Shown in pieces: positions 1 through 9,489 of a DNA stretch of 64,000 bases. Both the position numbers and the translations under genes were made by a program. Every line of letters begins with the position of its first letter. Position 1 is the stretch's first letter. Under the pieces are notes generated by a model. It worked only from the letters and a program-made list of their open reading frames with translations, made no database searches and was not told the origin of the DNA. The stretch is from Flectobacillus longus. Its GTDB lineage: Bacteria; Bacteroidota; Bacteroidia; Cytophagales; Spirosomataceae. The stretch spans positions 186,001 to 250,000 of the forward strand of contig NZ_JASHIC010000001.1 in the NCBI RefSeq assembly GCF_030056705.1, read 5' to 3'.

Positions 1-1
1 T

Positions 2-919
2 GGTGAGCTTTCTAAGCTAGGCTATAAATTACAACAAGAAGAAGCACTTCAAAAAGAAGAAGCAAAACAGGCCTTTTTTGAAAAAATAGCCAGAGATGAA
101 GCCGATTGGGAACAAGAAAAAGTAGTAAGAAGTAATCAAATCGAGCAATTCAAAATCAATTGGTTCAAGCTGATTGATTCAAGTTCATTTCAAAATAATG
201 CTGACATACTCCATAAAGTTATTCAAAACTTAGGCGGTGCATCTACTCTTAAAGGTATCGAAAAGATACATACAACATCTCAATACAAATTTGAAGATAG
301 CAATATTCCAGTATTTGAAGATAAATGGTCTTTGGCGTTCACAAACTTTTTATTAAAGAAAAGAATGCCAGACAATTATCTATTTGTAATCAATAACGTA
401 GAAGCTTGGAAACATGATGACAGAGTGCGTGGAGAAAAGTGGAAGAAAATATCTACATCCGAATACACCGAGAACATTGATAAACTATTACCTATCTATC
501 TGCTATCGGGCATAAGATTTGACCTTTGGAATAAACTAGAACAGCAAACCGAAAGGTTTATCAATGATAAACTGTGTTGGCACTTGAGTTTCACAGAAAA
601 AGAAATGTCCTCACAAAACCGTATTATTCCTAAGCAAGAGTATCATTTTTATTTTGATAAAACAGATTATTCACTTGTCTCAACCGAAACCCTCTTCTTT
701 GAGGATGGAAAGAAAATATCTAAAGAACGTAAAATTTTTACTGATTATAGAGCGATCTCAGCTTTGAACAATGGGAAATTACCTCATCGAATCCAATATC
801 AAATTGAAGATTATTTTGGAGAATCTTTTTTTGAAGAAATAATTGAAAAATTGGAAATCAACTCAGGATTTTCAAATCGTATTTTCATTAAAGAGGTATA
901 TATCGGAGGCTTTAAATAA
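2..919 (+). CDS. Unidentified protein, C-terminal part (cut by window start)
   Basis: The reading frame is open from base 2 to the TAA at 917-919, so this is the last ~305 residues of a longer gene; the apparent TTG start at 332 is internal. The first ~50 residues are rich in Glu, Gln and Lys and look like a charged helix. After that comes a segment with LGGASTLKGIEKIH, a pattern seen at the start of LolA/lipoprotein-carrier-like or M16-associated C-terminal domains in Bacteroidota, followed by a mixed beta-rich region (YHFYFDKTDYSL). That fold suggestion is weak inference. I do not recognise the family and assign no function. Confidence 0.7.
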   Translation, partial: GELSKLGYKLQQEEALQKEEAKQAFFEKIARDEADWEQEKVVRSNQIEQFKINWFKLIDSSSFQNNADILHKVIQNLGGASTLKGIEKIHTTSQYKFEDSNIPVFEDKWSLAFTNFLLKKRMPDNYLFVINNVEAWKHDDRVRGEKWKKISTSEYTENIDKLLPIYLLSGIRFDLWNKLEQQTERFINDKLCWHLSFTEKEMSSQNRIIPKQEYHFYFDKTDYSLVSTETLFFEDGKKISKERKIFTDYRAISALNNGKLPHRIQYQIEDYFGESFFEEIIEKLEINSGFSNRIFIKEVYIGGFK

Positions 920-921
920 AG

Positions 922-1105
922 AATATGAGTTATTCCAAATTTAGCAATTTAGTGATTGAGCGCATAAGTGATTATTTTTAATCTACACGCAATGCTTTGC
1001 GTCTAAAGAGGCGTCATGTTGAAATATAGTATGAAAAAAGGTGTTCGAAATGAGTTTTTCGAACGCCTTTTTTCATAAACAGTAAATAAATATCTAGCGT
1101 TTGAT
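922..1105 (+). repeat. Dispersed intergenic repeat, family A copy 1
   Basis: Contains the words GAGTTATTCCAAATTTAGC, TTAGTGATTGAGCGCATAAG, the short inverted repeat ACGCAATGCTTTGCGT and a terminator hairpin followed by CATAAACAGTAAATAAAT. The same words in the same order recur at 22541-22730, and parts recur at 22391-22500, 22735-22862 (inverted), 40391-40510 and 62196-62250. Confidence 0.75.
1034..1073 (+). terminator. Bidirectional terminator-like hairpin
   Basis: 17-bp arms (AAAAAAGGTGTTCGAAA and its complement, one G-U pair) around a 6-nt loop, with A- and T-tracts on the two sides. It lies downstream of the truncated gene and before the beta-helix gene. It is nearly identical to hairpins at 22656 and 62147. 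Confidence 0.75.
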
Positions 1106-1143
1106 TACCTTTGATAAACCCATAATTATCAACAGCATACCTA

Positions 1144-3762
1144 ATGAAAACACTATATATTAGCTTGTTTGCTACGCTTTGTAGCTGGCTTTTTTCGCTT
1201 CCAGTTTATTCACAATCCTGTAATTGTAATTTTACTATTACCAAAAGTGGCGCTTACAGTCCTAGTAATTTCAATGCCCAACCAGGCCAAACTATTTGTG
1301 TCCAAGCTGGAACTTATACAAACTTATCTTTCAATAATTTTCAGGGTAATGGCACTCAACCTATCCTTATTAAAAATTGCGGGGGTCAAGTCATCATTCA
1401 GAACACCACAAATGCAGTAGCAATTAATTTTTCGAAAAGTAAATTTATCAAAATAACGGGCAGTGGAGATGCTACCTTACCTTATGGATTTAAAGTGGCA
1501 GGTACTGGTAACAATAGTAGAGGTGTTAGTATTGCTGATAAAAGTAGCAATATTGAAGTAGAGAAAATTGAGATTCAAAATGTTCAAGGTGCGGGTATTG
1601 TCGCACGTACAGAGCTAGCATGCGATAGCACTACATGGAGAGATTATTATACCATGAGTGCCATCAAAATACATGATAATTATGTACATGACGTAGTTGG
1701 TGAAGGTATAGCCGTGGGCGAGCCGTCTTATGGTACTCCCAAAACTATAAACTGTAATGGTGTAAGTATATCCAAGTTTACACACCTTATCGTAGGTCTT
1801 GAAATCTATAATAATATCTTTGAGCGCACAGGTAGTAAAGGCATACAATACGCTAACTCTCCCGACGCACAAGTGCACCATAATATGATTAAAAATTGTG
1901 GAAAAGTACCAGGCTCAACCACCCTCAACAATGCCGTAGCCATGAATGGGGGCGCTGGAGGTAATTTTTATAATAATACTATTCTGGACGCTGAAGGAGC
2001 CGCCATTGTAATGTTTGGCTTTTTGGGAAATCAAATGATTTATAACAACTTAATTGTCAGACCAAAAGGCAACGCCATTTTCTCTGATTCTCGTCCTGGC
2101 TCTATTCCTGACACCTATTTGCGTATTGCTCAAAACACCATTATTTCTCCTCAAACTGAGGCATTGAAACTGTATAGCTCGATCCACAATTATGAGATTG
2201 TCAATAATATTATGTTGAACTCTTCGGTCGGAAAATTCATTTCGCCTCTTTCTTCATCTGTTAGAATAAATGCCCGAAAAAATTACCTTAATGGTGTAGT
2301 GGATGCGTCATTTTATGAAAACACTAGCGCCGAAAATTATCGTCCGCTAAGTCATGCTCCTGTGATTAATAAAGGCGAAAACTTGAGCGCTTGGGGTATC
2401 ACAACAGATATTACTGACCAACCTCGACCTAACGGTGGAGACTTTGACATTGGATGTTTTGAGTCGGCATCGGCAGTAGCTACCTATGTTCCGAGCTCAT
2501 GTGATTATACTGTCATTCAAAGTGGCGACTATTCGGCATTAAACCTAAGCGCAGGACCAGGAAATACTGTTTGTATTCAGGCAGGAACATACACTGGACT
2601 CAAATTTATTGGACTCAATGGCACAGCCAACGATCCAATTATTTATAGAAATCTTGGTGGTCAAGTAATTTTTCAAAACACTACGAACAATCAAAATGGT
2701 TTAAATTTTGATAACTGCCGTTATTTCAAAGTGACTGGCACGGGTGACCCAAATGTTTATTATGGGCTAAAAGTAGCTAAAACTGGTTCTGGGGGTATGG
2801 GTATTACAGTAGGTGGCAAAAGCAGTGACTGTGAAATTGAGCATGTCGAAATCTCCAATACTGGCTTTGCAGGTATTATGGCAAAAACTGACCCCAACTG
2901 CGATTCAACTACATGGCGGGGCAACTTCACGATGTATAATGTCAAAATTCATGATAATTATATCCACGATGTCCCTGGCGAGGGTTTGTATATAGGCAAT
3001 TCATTTGCTGCTGGTGGAATGACCATCAACTGCAATGGCGTAACCAAAATAGTACCTCCTCACAATATTTATGGTCTTCAGGTCTATAACAATCAGTTAG
3101 AAAGAACTGGGTGCGAAGGAATACAGTTTGGCTGTTCTGTAGACGCCTTAGTGCATGACAACACTATGATAGACACTGGAATCAGCCCTTTTGACGTCTA
3201 TCAAGCCAATGGAATACAGATAGGTGGAGGTTCTGGTGGTTTATGTTATAATAATACCGTCGTAAATGCCAGAGGAACAGGTATTATCATGGTAGGATTC
3301 TTGGGCAATCAATCTGTTTTCAATAATGTTATCGTGAACTCAGGTTACAATGGCATTTTTGCGGACTCTCGCTCTTGTTCTATCCCAAATACTTACTTAA
3401 GAATAGCCAACAATTCAATTATTGGTTCTGCCAGTGATGCCATCAAACTATACAGTTTAATTCATACGCATGAGGTCGTCAACAATTTAATTGCTATTCC
3501 AGCCACTGGGAAATATATCGTTAAATTGGGCAGTCCAGTGATTGTCAACGAGCGCAATAACTTCAAAACTCTGGATATCAGTCAGGCTCAACTCAACAAT
3601 CCTAGTAATGGTAATTACTACCCTATAGTTGGTTCACCACTGGTCAACACAGGCGAAAACCTTCTCCTTTGGGGTATCTCTTTTGACAGAGATAATAATC
3701 TAAGACCTTACGGCAGTACTCATGACATTGGGGCTTTTGAATTAATTCCTCCAGGCGGTTGA
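1144..3762 (+). CDS. Secreted right-handed beta-helix protein, tandem duplicated
   Basis: 872 residues with a clear signal peptide (MKTLYISLFATLCSWLFSLP, cleavage near VYSQ). The rest is two homologous halves, roughly residues 25-445 and 450-870. Each opens with a CxYT/CNFT-IxxSGxY segment and ICVQAGTY/VCIQAGTY, runs through parallel beta-helix repeats (IHDNYVHDV / IHDNYIHDV, GxIYNNxI), and ends in a choice-of-anchor-Q-like motif (DIGCFES / DIGAFEL). Such proteins are usually extracellular polysaccharide-binding or lyase-like; no catalytic residues can be assigned here. There is no recognisable type IX secretion C-terminal domain. A TACCTTTG box at 1106-1113 may be the -7 element. Confidence 0.85.
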   Translation: MKTLYISLFATLCSWLFSLPVYSQSCNCNFTITKSGAYSPSNFNAQPGQTICVQAGTYTNLSFNNFQGNGTQPILIKNCGGQVIIQNTTNAVAINFSKSKFIKITGSGDATLPYGFKVAGTGNNSRGVSIADKSSNIEVEKIEIQNVQGAGIVARTELACDSTTWRDYYTMSAIKIHDNYVHDVVGEGIAVGEPSYGTPKTINCNGVSISKFTHLIVGLEIYNNIFERTGSKGIQYANSPDAQVHHNMIKNCGKVPGSTTLNNAVAMNGGAGGNFYNNTILDAEGAAIVMFGFLGNQMIYNNLIVRPKGNAIFSDSRPGSIPDTYLRIAQNTIISPQTEALKLYSSIHNYEIVNNIMLNSSVGKFISPLSSSVRINARKNYLNGVVDASFYENTSAENYRPLSHAPVINKGENLSAWGITTDITDQPRPNGGDFDIGCFESASAVATYVPSSCDYTVIQSGDYSALNLSAGPGNTVCIQAGTYTGLKFIGLNGTANDPIIYRNLGGQVIFQNTTNNQNGLNFDNCRYFKVTGTGDPNVYYGLKVAKTGSGGMGITVGGKSSDCEIEHVEISNTGFAGIMAKTDPNCDSTTWRGNFTMYNVKIHDNYIHDVPGEGLYIGNSFAAGGMTINCNGVTKIVPPHNIYGLQVYNNQLERTGCEGIQFGCSVDALVHDNTMIDTGISPFDVYQANGIQIGGGSGGLCYNNTVVNARGTGIIMVGFLGNQSVFNNVIVNSGYNGIFADSRSCSIPNTYLRIANNSIIGSASDAIKLYSLIHTHEVVNNLIAIPATGKYIVKLGSPVIVNERNNFKTLDISQAQLNNPSNGNYYPIVGSPLVNTGENLLLWGISFDRDNNLRPYGSTHDIGAFELIPPGG

Positions 3763-3787
3763 GTATTTGGATAAATTCTTTTGTTTT

Positions 3788-3833
3788 TCCTCATGTTATG
3801 GCATAAAGTACAGTCACAACATGAGGATTTTTT
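3788..3833 (+). terminator. Terminator of the beta-helix gene
   Basis: Inverted repeat TCCTCATGTTATG / CACAACATGAGGA with a ~14-nt loop followed by TTTTTTATTT, 25 bp after the stop codon. Confidence 0.8.
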
Positions 3834-3941
3834 ATTTAAAAAGCGATAAGTATCATTTCTTAGAAATTGGGAAAGTGATTTTTTTTATTGATTTTTAACA
3901 AAAAAGTAACAAAACCTTATTTTGGTTATCTTAATTCACCC

Positions 3942-5069
3942 ATGCAAAATATTGTTATCAAAGAAGTTGTAAGCCCGAGTGAACTCAAAACATTCGTCTA
4001 TCTCTCACAAAAACTACATGAGAATCGCCCAAATTGGGTACCTCCTATCTATGCAGACGAATGGATTTTCTTTAATCATAAAAAAAATCCTGCTTTTGAA
4101 GTTGCTGATACCATTTTGTTTTTGGCTTATATTGATAACAATCCTGTAGGCAAAATTATGGGTATCATTCACCGTGAATACAACGAACTTCAGCATATTA
4201 AAGAAGCTCGTTTTTTTCATTTGGATAGCATTGAAAATATTGAAGTAGTAAAATTGCTGATAGATGCAGTCCAAAGTTGGGCAAAACAGCATCACATGGA
4301 AACTCTAGTAGGTCCGTTTGGATTTTCAGAAAAAGACCCTCAGGGCTTCCAGATAGAAGGGTTTGAATATTTACCTGTCATCGCTACTGCCACAAATCCG
4401 CCGTATTTACCTCAATTCTTGGAAAAATTAGGTTTTGGTAAATTGACAGATTGTGTGGTTTATAAAATTGACATTCCTGCTGAAATACCTCCGTTTTATC
4501 AAAGAATTTTCGACCGAGCACAACGCAATCCCAACATTAAGCTCCTTAATTTTACATCAAAAAAAGCGCTTAAACCTTACGTAGTTCCAATCTTTCGGTT
4601 GGTAAACGAAACCTATAAAGACCTGCTAGGTTTTGTGCCACTTTCGGAAGCTGAAATGCAAAAAATTGCCAAAGCGTACTTACCCATCCTAGACCCAGAC
4701 TTTGTCAAAATTATTATTGACGAAAACAATGAACCCATTGCCTTTGTCGTGGGCTTACCTGATATGAGTAAAGGTTTGAAAAAAGCTCGTGGCCGATTAT
4801 TTCCTTTTGGATTTATCCATATCCTTTTGGACGCAAGGAAAAATAAGCAGTTGGATTTATTATTAGGTGCTGTAAAACCCAATTACAGAGGTTTGGGCTT
4901 AACCACGCTTCTAGGTGTAAGTATGATACAAGCTGCACAAAAACGCAAGATGGAATTTATGGATACGCATTTGGTACTAGAAACCAATCATACCATGCGT
5001 GGGGAAGCTGAGAAGTTGAATGGAGAGGTTTATAAAAAGTATAGAATTTTCCAAAAAGCCATTCTTTGA
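3942..5069 (+). CDS. GNAT-like N-acetyltransferase family protein
   Basis: The best start is the ATG at 3942 (MQNIVIKEV), giving 375 residues; the frame extends upstream to a TTG at 3888 that has no support. The sequence resembles the large Bacteroidota family annotated as GNAT or 'GTP cyclohydrolase-like' acyltransferases: an N-terminal region with RPNWVPPIY, a central GPFGFSEKDPQGFQIEGF block and a C-terminal KPNYRGLGLTTLLGVSMI segment resembling the acetyl-CoA-binding motif A, then MDTHLVLETNHTMRGEAEKL. Substrate is unknown. It stands alone and is followed by a repeat-rich gap. Confidence 0.7.
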   Translation: MQNIVIKEVVSPSELKTFVYLSQKLHENRPNWVPPIYADEWIFFNHKKNPAFEVADTILFLAYIDNNPVGKIMGIIHREYNELQHIKEARFFHLDSIENIEVVKLLIDAVQSWAKQHHMETLVGPFGFSEKDPQGFQIEGFEYLPVIATATNPPYLPQFLEKLGFGKLTDCVVYKIDIPAEIPPFYQRIFDRAQRNPNIKLLNFTSKKALKPYVVPIFRLVNETYKDLLGFVPLSEAEMQKIAKAYLPILDPDFVKIIIDENNEPIAFVVGLPDMSKGLKKARGRLFPFGFIHILLDARKNKQLDLLLGAVKPNYRGLGLTTLLGVSMIQAAQKRKMEFMDTHLVLETNHTMRGEAEKLNGEVYKKYRIFQKAIL

Positions 5070-5119
5070 ACATTTCCTAATCAATACATTTTAAAATTAA
5101 GAGTATGTTTAAAATTTTA

Positions 5120-5275
5120 CTTGGCTTGTATCGGAAAAACAAAATTTCCCTTCGCTACTCCTTACTTTTCTTGTCTTGACACAAGAAAAGTAACAAAAGA
5201 AAGTCAAGAAATCCTAAACTCGCCTGCGGCTCAAACAACAGGATTTCAGAAAAATAATCACAAACTTTTTAATTT
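5120..5275. repeat. Dispersed intergenic repeat, family B copy 1
   Basis: Contains an inverted repeat (TTACTTTTCTTGTCTTGACA against TGTCAAGACAAGAAAAGTAA as dyad) and the words AAGAAATCCTAAACTCGCC and GGCTCAAACAACAGGATTT. The reverse complement of nearly the whole unit is at 38085-38215. It occupies the first part of the 530-bp gap after the GNAT gene. Confidence 0.75.
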
Positions 5276-5340
5276 TTAATAATTTGTAAAAATTAAACAA
5301 ACTCTAACACATTTTCAAATCGACATATTTTTCAAATCAA

Positions 5341-5380
5341 AAAAATCCCCTCAGTTTTGAAACTGAAGGGATTTTTTAAT
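5341..5380. terminator. Bidirectional terminator
   Basis: AATCCCCTCAGTT and AACTGAAGGGATT arms around TTGA, with A-tract before and T-tract after. It lies between the convergent GNAT gene and dehydrogenase gene. Confidence 0.75.
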
Positions 5381-5449
5381 GAAGCTGTTTAAAATTTCGT
5401 AAAATTTCTCGCGTCAGCAATGAATTTATACTGTTTGAGCGAAGTGAGG

Positions 5450-5580
5450 TGGGACGCCACTCCGATTATAAATTCTTGATTTTTTTGTGGCCGCCGCTGC
5501 GGTTACTTTTTGTATCAAGGCGGGAACGCCTAGTTAAAAAGTAAGGCGAAGAATAAATCAATAAAATTGTTTTTTGAAAA
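5450..5580. repeat. Dispersed intergenic repeat, family B diverged copy
   Basis: GC-rich core TGGCCGCCGCTGCGGTTAC followed by TTTTTGTATCAAGGCGGGAA and AAAAAGTAAGGCGAAG. It matches the orientation and GC core of the 38.1-kb copy, so it is inverted relative to the copy at 5120. Confidence 0.6.
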
Positions 5581-5599
5581 GTTTAAGCAGCTTCAATTA

Positions 5600-6814
5600 C
5601 TAATATTCGTGTGGAAGTGCTACGTCAACCAATTCGTTCCATGGTAAACCGTGAACGTTCAACATTGCCATAAATGGATCTGGATTCATTTCTTCACAGT
5701 TCCATACGCCTGGCTTGAACCATTCGCCTGTAATCATCATCATAGCGCCAAGCATGGCAGGTACACCAGTCGTGTAACTTACACCTTGTGCTTGAACTTC
5801 GCTCCAGCAGTCTTGGTGCTTACAGTTGTTCCAAACATAGTAAGTTCTGTCTTTACCATCTTTGATACCTTTGATTTGGCAACCAATAGAAGTTTCACCT
5901 GTATAGTTTTCTCCTAAAGTTCCTGGCTCTGGCAATACCGCTTTCAAGAACTCCAAAGGTACAATATCAATACCTTTAAATTTGATTGGCTCGATTGAAG
6001 TCATACCTACATTTTGAAGTACGTTCAAGTGAGTCAAATATTGCTGACCGAAAGTCATCCAGAAACGAGCACGTTTAATCGTTGGGAAGTTTTTCACCAA
6101 AGATTCTAACTCTTCGTGATACAACACATACGATTCTTTCGGACCGATACCAGGATAATCAATAGCTTTGTGAATTGACATTGGAGGAATTTCTACCCAC
6201 TCCCCATTTTCCCAATAACGACCGTTTTGAGTAATCTCACGGATATTGATTTCAGGGTTGAAGTTAGTAGCAAATGCTTTACCATGGTCACCAGCATTAC
6301 AGTCGATGATGTCCAAATAGTGCATCTCGTCGAAATGATGCTTGTTGGCATAAGCCGTGTACACTTGTGTTACACCTGGGTCGAAACCACAACCTAACAA
6401 CGCCATCAAACCAGCTTGTTCGAAACGCTCTTTATAAGCCCATTGCCAAGAGTATTCAAACTTAGCAACATCTTTTGGCTCATAATTAGCAGTATCCATA
6501 TAGTGCACGCCTGTTTCGAGACAAGCATCCATAATGGTCAAATCTTGGTACGGCAATGCCACGTTGATGATCATCCAAGGTTTCACTTCGTTGATAAGTG
6601 CCACCAATTCTGGTACGTTGTCAGCGTCAACTTGTGCAGTTTGCACAGGTGTTGGCAAACCTATTTTAGCACATTCTTCTGCGATGGCATCGCATTTACT
6701 CTTGGTACGGCTCGCCAATACGACCTCCGAAAACACGTCGGGATTCATGGCACATTTTTTCGCTACCACATTTCCTACACCACCAGCACCAATGATTAAA
6801 ACTTTCTTGCCCAT
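5600..6814 (-). CDS. Saccharopine dehydrogenase family; probable carboxynorspermidine dehydrogenase
   Basis: 404 residues. The N-terminus has a Rossmann NAD(P)-binding motif (VLIIGAGGVGNVVAKK, residues 5-20), then the family's middle and C-terminal domains (GCGFDPGVTQVYTAYA, near residue 145). Full-length similarity is to Bacteroidota carboxynorspermidine/carboxyspermidine dehydrogenases, which condense aspartate semialdehyde with putrescine or diaminopropane. The decarboxylase for the next step (NspC) is at 22868, which supports this reading over lysine metabolism. A TAATTTTG box (minus strand, 6863-6870) may be the promoter -7 element. Confidence 0.8.
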   Translation of the reverse strand: MGKKVLIIGAGGVGNVVAKKCAMNPDVFSEVVLASRTKSKCDAIAEECAKIGLPTPVQTAQVDADNVPELVALINEVKPWMIINVALPYQDLTIMDACLETGVHYMDTANYEPKDVAKFEYSWQWAYKERFEQAGLMALLGCGFDPGVTQVYTAYANKHHFDEMHYLDIIDCNAGDHGKAFATNFNPEINIREITQNGRYWENGEWVEIPPMSIHKAIDYPGIGPKESYVLYHEELESLVKNFPTIKRARFWMTFGQQYLTHLNVLQNVGMTSIEPIKFKGIDIVPLEFLKAVLPEPGTLGENYTGETSIGCQIKGIKDGKDRTYYVWNNCKHQDCWSEVQAQGVSYTTGVPAMLGAMMMITGEWFKPGVWNCEEMNPDPFMAMLNVHGLPWNELVDVALPHEY

Positions 6815-7028
6815 TCCTTAATGTAAATGTAAATGATTGAGTTATGAATGAAAATATTGGCGCAAAATTACATAATTTCAAGATAGCTTTCGCATTAAGC
6901 GCTTGTTAAATTTGTTTTTGGAAAAAGTGATTCCGATTTAAGACATTTTGCGCTAGTCTTTCTGAAAAAGTATTTGGCTCCTTATTGAGAGATTATTTGA
7001 AGAGCGCTTTTTTTACCAGTAAATCCCT

Positions 7029-7036
7029 TACTTTTG
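7029..7036 (+). promoter_or_regulatory. Candidate -7 element (TACTTTTG)
   Basis: Matches the Bacteroidota TAnnTTTG element 38 bp before the AEC transporter start. No TTG lies at the expected -33 distance, so support is partial. Confidence 0.35.
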
Positions 7037-7073
7037 CGTCTTTTTAGCGTAAAAGATATATATCCCCTTCACG

Positions 7074-8009
7074 ATGAATCCTACTAATGCTGTTTTTATA
7101 ACTGCTTTATCCATTATTGCTCTTGGCTTTTTCCTCAAATATAAAGGCATTATCTCTGAGAAAGAAGGTAAAATTATCACCAAACTTCTGGTACATACCA
7201 CCTTTCCTGCATTGGTTTTTGTCACAATTATGCGTGTCAAAATCGAGGCAGATTTATTATTACTTCCAGTTTTTTGTATCAGTTTCAGTGCCATATCTAT
7301 GACGATTACAGGTTTGCTTTTCAAAAATCAAACCAAGCGACTACGAGGTTTATTGACTATGGCAAGCGGTGGCTTTAATTTAGGATTATTTGCTTTCCCA
7401 CTTATTGAAGGCATTTGGGGACCTGAGGGAATGGTCTTTGCGGCCTTATTTGATATGGGAAACTCCATTGTGGTCTTTTGTATGGTATATGGTACAGGGG
7501 TAATTTTTGCAGAAACCAATGAAGTACAAGCAGTCAGAAAAAGAGAGAAACTCAAAAAGGCTTTTCTCAAAATCTTTACGCTACTACCCTTTCAGGCTAT
7601 GTTGTTAGGTTTATTTGTTAACTTAACCAAACTTGAATTACCAGAGGTGTTAGTTAACATTATTGATATTTTAGCAAAGGGTAATAAAGTGCTAGTATTA
7701 CTGATTATGGGTATTTATTTGAGTATTGAACTTAAACCAGAAATTTTCAAAAAAATCGCCAGTGTACTAGTTATTCGCTATGCTGTGGGTTTAACGCTAG
7801 GCTTTTTCCTATATTATAATCTCCCTTTCGAGCCCCTATATCGCAGTATCGTACTGGTTTGTATGATTCTACCAGTGGGTATGACCTTACTCCCTTTTGC
7901 AGATGAACTAGGATATGATTCCAAAATCGCTGGGCTTTTAGTCAACATTTCGATGATTATTAGTTTTGTATTGATGTGGGGCTTGGTACTAGGAATGGGA
8001 CTGCGGTAA
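7074..8009 (+). CDS. AEC family transporter (auxin efflux carrier-like)
   Basis: 311 residues with about ten hydrophobic segments arranged as in the AEC/Mem_trans permease family, including the glycine-rich GGFNLGLFAFPLIEGIWGPE segment in the middle and ILPVGMTLLPFADELGYD near the end. The family exports small organic anions such as malate or indole acetate; the substrate here cannot be deduced. It starts at an ATG and is monocistronic, with EamA following after 474 bp. Confidence 0.8.
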   Translation: MNPTNAVFITALSIIALGFFLKYKGIISEKEGKIITKLLVHTTFPALVFVTIMRVKIEADLLLLPVFCISFSAISMTITGLLFKNQTKRLRGLLTMASGGFNLGLFAFPLIEGIWGPEGMVFAALFDMGNSIVVFCMVYGTGVIFAETNEVQAVRKREKLKKAFLKIFTLLPFQAMLLGLFVNLTKLELPEVLVNIIDILAKGNKVLVLLIMGIYLSIELKPEIFKKIASVLVIRYAVGLTLGFFLYYNLPFEPLYRSIVLVCMILPVGMTLLPFADELGYDSKIAGLLVNISMIISFVLMWGLVLGMGLR

Positions 8010-8125
8010 GTGCTGAGTTGGGAGTTTTGAGTGAGGAGTTTTTTTGTCGTAAAAGAGTTGCTCAAGACTAAAAGAATCGTGCAAAATACGCTTGAGTAAA
8101 CGAAAATCACCTTGTTTTTCTTTGT

Positions 8126-8189
8126 AAAAGCTCCGTAGGTGCGACAGAATTCAAGATAGTTATCTTTCTGTCACTCCTACGGAGCTTTT
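8126..8189. repeat. Long hairpin repeat with CTCCGTAGG core
   Basis: AAAAGCTCCGTAGGTGCGAC pairs with its complement at 8170-8189 (22 of 24 positions across the full arms) around a 15-nt loop. A shorter version of the core (AGCTCCGTAGGAGCT) is at 14747-14761 with a similar CTTTTACAAAG flank. REP-like intergenic element; it may also act as terminator for the AEC gene. Confidence 0.65.
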
Positions 8190-8436
8190 GTACGATTACC
8201 GCATCTTAGACTTATTTTTTTAAACAGTTTGAAACTGAATTTAGACGGAATCAAAATACTTAAATAGCTTTTATGTGTTTTGTCCAGTAATAAAATACTT
8301 ATATCTCTCGTAAAATTATCTACTTGAAAAACAGACGATTAAGTGTTTTTATTTCTAATTTCAACCTGAAATATTACTATTAGAGTTTGTTTTTGGATTT
8401 TTCTAAAACTATTAAGTATAAACCACTAGATAACTC

Positions 8437-8444
8437 TATTTTTG
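8437..8444 (+). promoter_or_regulatory. Candidate -7 element (TATTTTTG)
   Basis: TAnnTTTG match 40 bp before the EamA ATG. It overlaps the in-frame TTG at 8442, which argues that TTG is not the start. A -33 partner is not evident. Confidence 0.35.
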
Positions 8445-8483
8445 CGACCTCAAAATACTTTTGTCGGAAGACAACCTTACATT

Positions 8484-9380
8484 ATGAATAGTCAGCAAAG
8501 AATCGCAGGGTTTGGATTAGCCATTTTTGCCGCCATTACATGGGGCGTTTCAGGAACATTTGGACAGTTTCTATTTAGTCAACGAGGTATCAATCCTGGT
8601 TGGCTAGTAACGCTACGTTTGTTGGTAGCGGGTAGTATTTTATTGATGATTGCCCTTTTTCGTGGTTTAGATTTATGGAAAATTTGGAGTAATAAAAGAG
8701 ATACACTGTTGCTTTTGGCATTTAGTGTGTTAGGAATGGTGGCAGTACAATACACTTATTTTGAAGCAATTCATAAGTCAAACGCTGCAACAGCTACCGT
8801 TTTGCAATATATGGGACCTGTTTTTATTGCGATATATATGGCTTTTAAACAAAGAAGGTTACCCAATTTTATCGAATTTGTGGCGATTATCTTAGCACTT
8901 TCGGGTACATTTTTATTGGTAACACATGGTAAATTTGGAAGTTTAGCAATCTCTACCGAAGGGCTTTTATGGGGCATTGCCTCCGCAGTTGCTTTAGCGA
9001 TTTATAGCTTATTACCTGTTGGATTGATGAATCGCTACGAAGTGACTACTGTAATTGGTTGGGCGATGTTTGTAGGTGGAGTTATTTTCAGTTGTGTATT
9101 TGCCCCTTGGAAAGTATCAGGCACTTGGGATTCGCAGTCTTTTGCTTATACGGGTTTTATCTTATTGTTGGGTAGCTTGGCGGCATTTTATGCTTTTCTG
9201 AAAGCAGTAACAATTGTTGGAGCTCAAACCAGTAGTTTGCTTGCCTGTGCAGAGCCACTATCGTCTACAGCCATGGCTATTTTTTGGTTGAATACTCCAT
9301 TTGGTAAAATCGATATGCTCGGAAGCTTCATGATTATGCTCACGATTGGTGTGTTGGCACTTTTTGGCAGAAAAAACTAA
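8484..9380 (+). CDS. EamA/DMT family transporter
   Basis: From the ATG at 8484 (MNSQQRIAGFG) 298 residues, with ten predicted membrane segments in two EamA repeats, the usual size and architecture of the drug/metabolite transporter superfamily. Features include GVSGTFGQFLF in segment 1 and the second repeat starting near LLWGIASAVALAIY. Substrate unknown, probably an amino acid or metabolite exporter. The frame extends to a TTG at 8442 that coincides with a promoter-like box and is rejected. Confidence 0.82.
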   Translation: MNSQQRIAGFGLAIFAAITWGVSGTFGQFLFSQRGINPGWLVTLRLLVAGSILLMIALFRGLDLWKIWSNKRDTLLLLAFSVLGMVAVQYTYFEAIHKSNAATATVLQYMGPVFIAIYMAFKQRRLPNFIEFVAIILALSGTFLLVTHGKFGSLAISTEGLLWGIASAVALAIYSLLPVGLMNRYEVTTVIGWAMFVGGVIFSCVFAPWKVSGTWDSQSFAYTGFILLLGSLAAFYAFLKAVTIVGAQTSSLLACAEPLSSTAMAIFWLNTPFGKIDMLGSFMIMLTIGVLALFGRKN

Positions 9381-9401
9381 AATAGGCTTAGCTATGATTT
9401 A

Positions 9402-9480
9402 GTGAGTTGTGATTGAGTGATTGAGTGGTTGAGTTATTTTTAAAATAATCACTAAATCACTCAACCACCATTCACTAAAT
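9402..9480. repeat. TGAGT-rich inverted repeat between convergent genes
   Basis: Imperfect hairpin built from TGATTGAGTGGTTGAGTTAT and the complementary ATAATCACTAAATCACTCAA around a short AT loop, between the ends of the EamA gene and the M56 gene. The position fits a bidirectional terminator. The same TTTAGTGATT/AATCACTAAA words recur at 52005-52039. Confidence 0.5.
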
Positions 9481-9489
9481 TTAAGATGT

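Noticed and set aside
1144-3762. Type IX secretion C-terminal domain on the beta-helix protein
   Set aside because: The protein ends directly after the DIGAFEL-type motif with no sorting domain pattern.
3888-3941. TTG-initiated N-terminal extension of the GNAT-like protein
   Set aside because: The ATG at 3942 matches the family start; the extension has no similarity support.
7328-7570. 80-residue frame antisense to the AEC transporter
   Set aside because: Complementary-strand shadow within a membrane protein gene.
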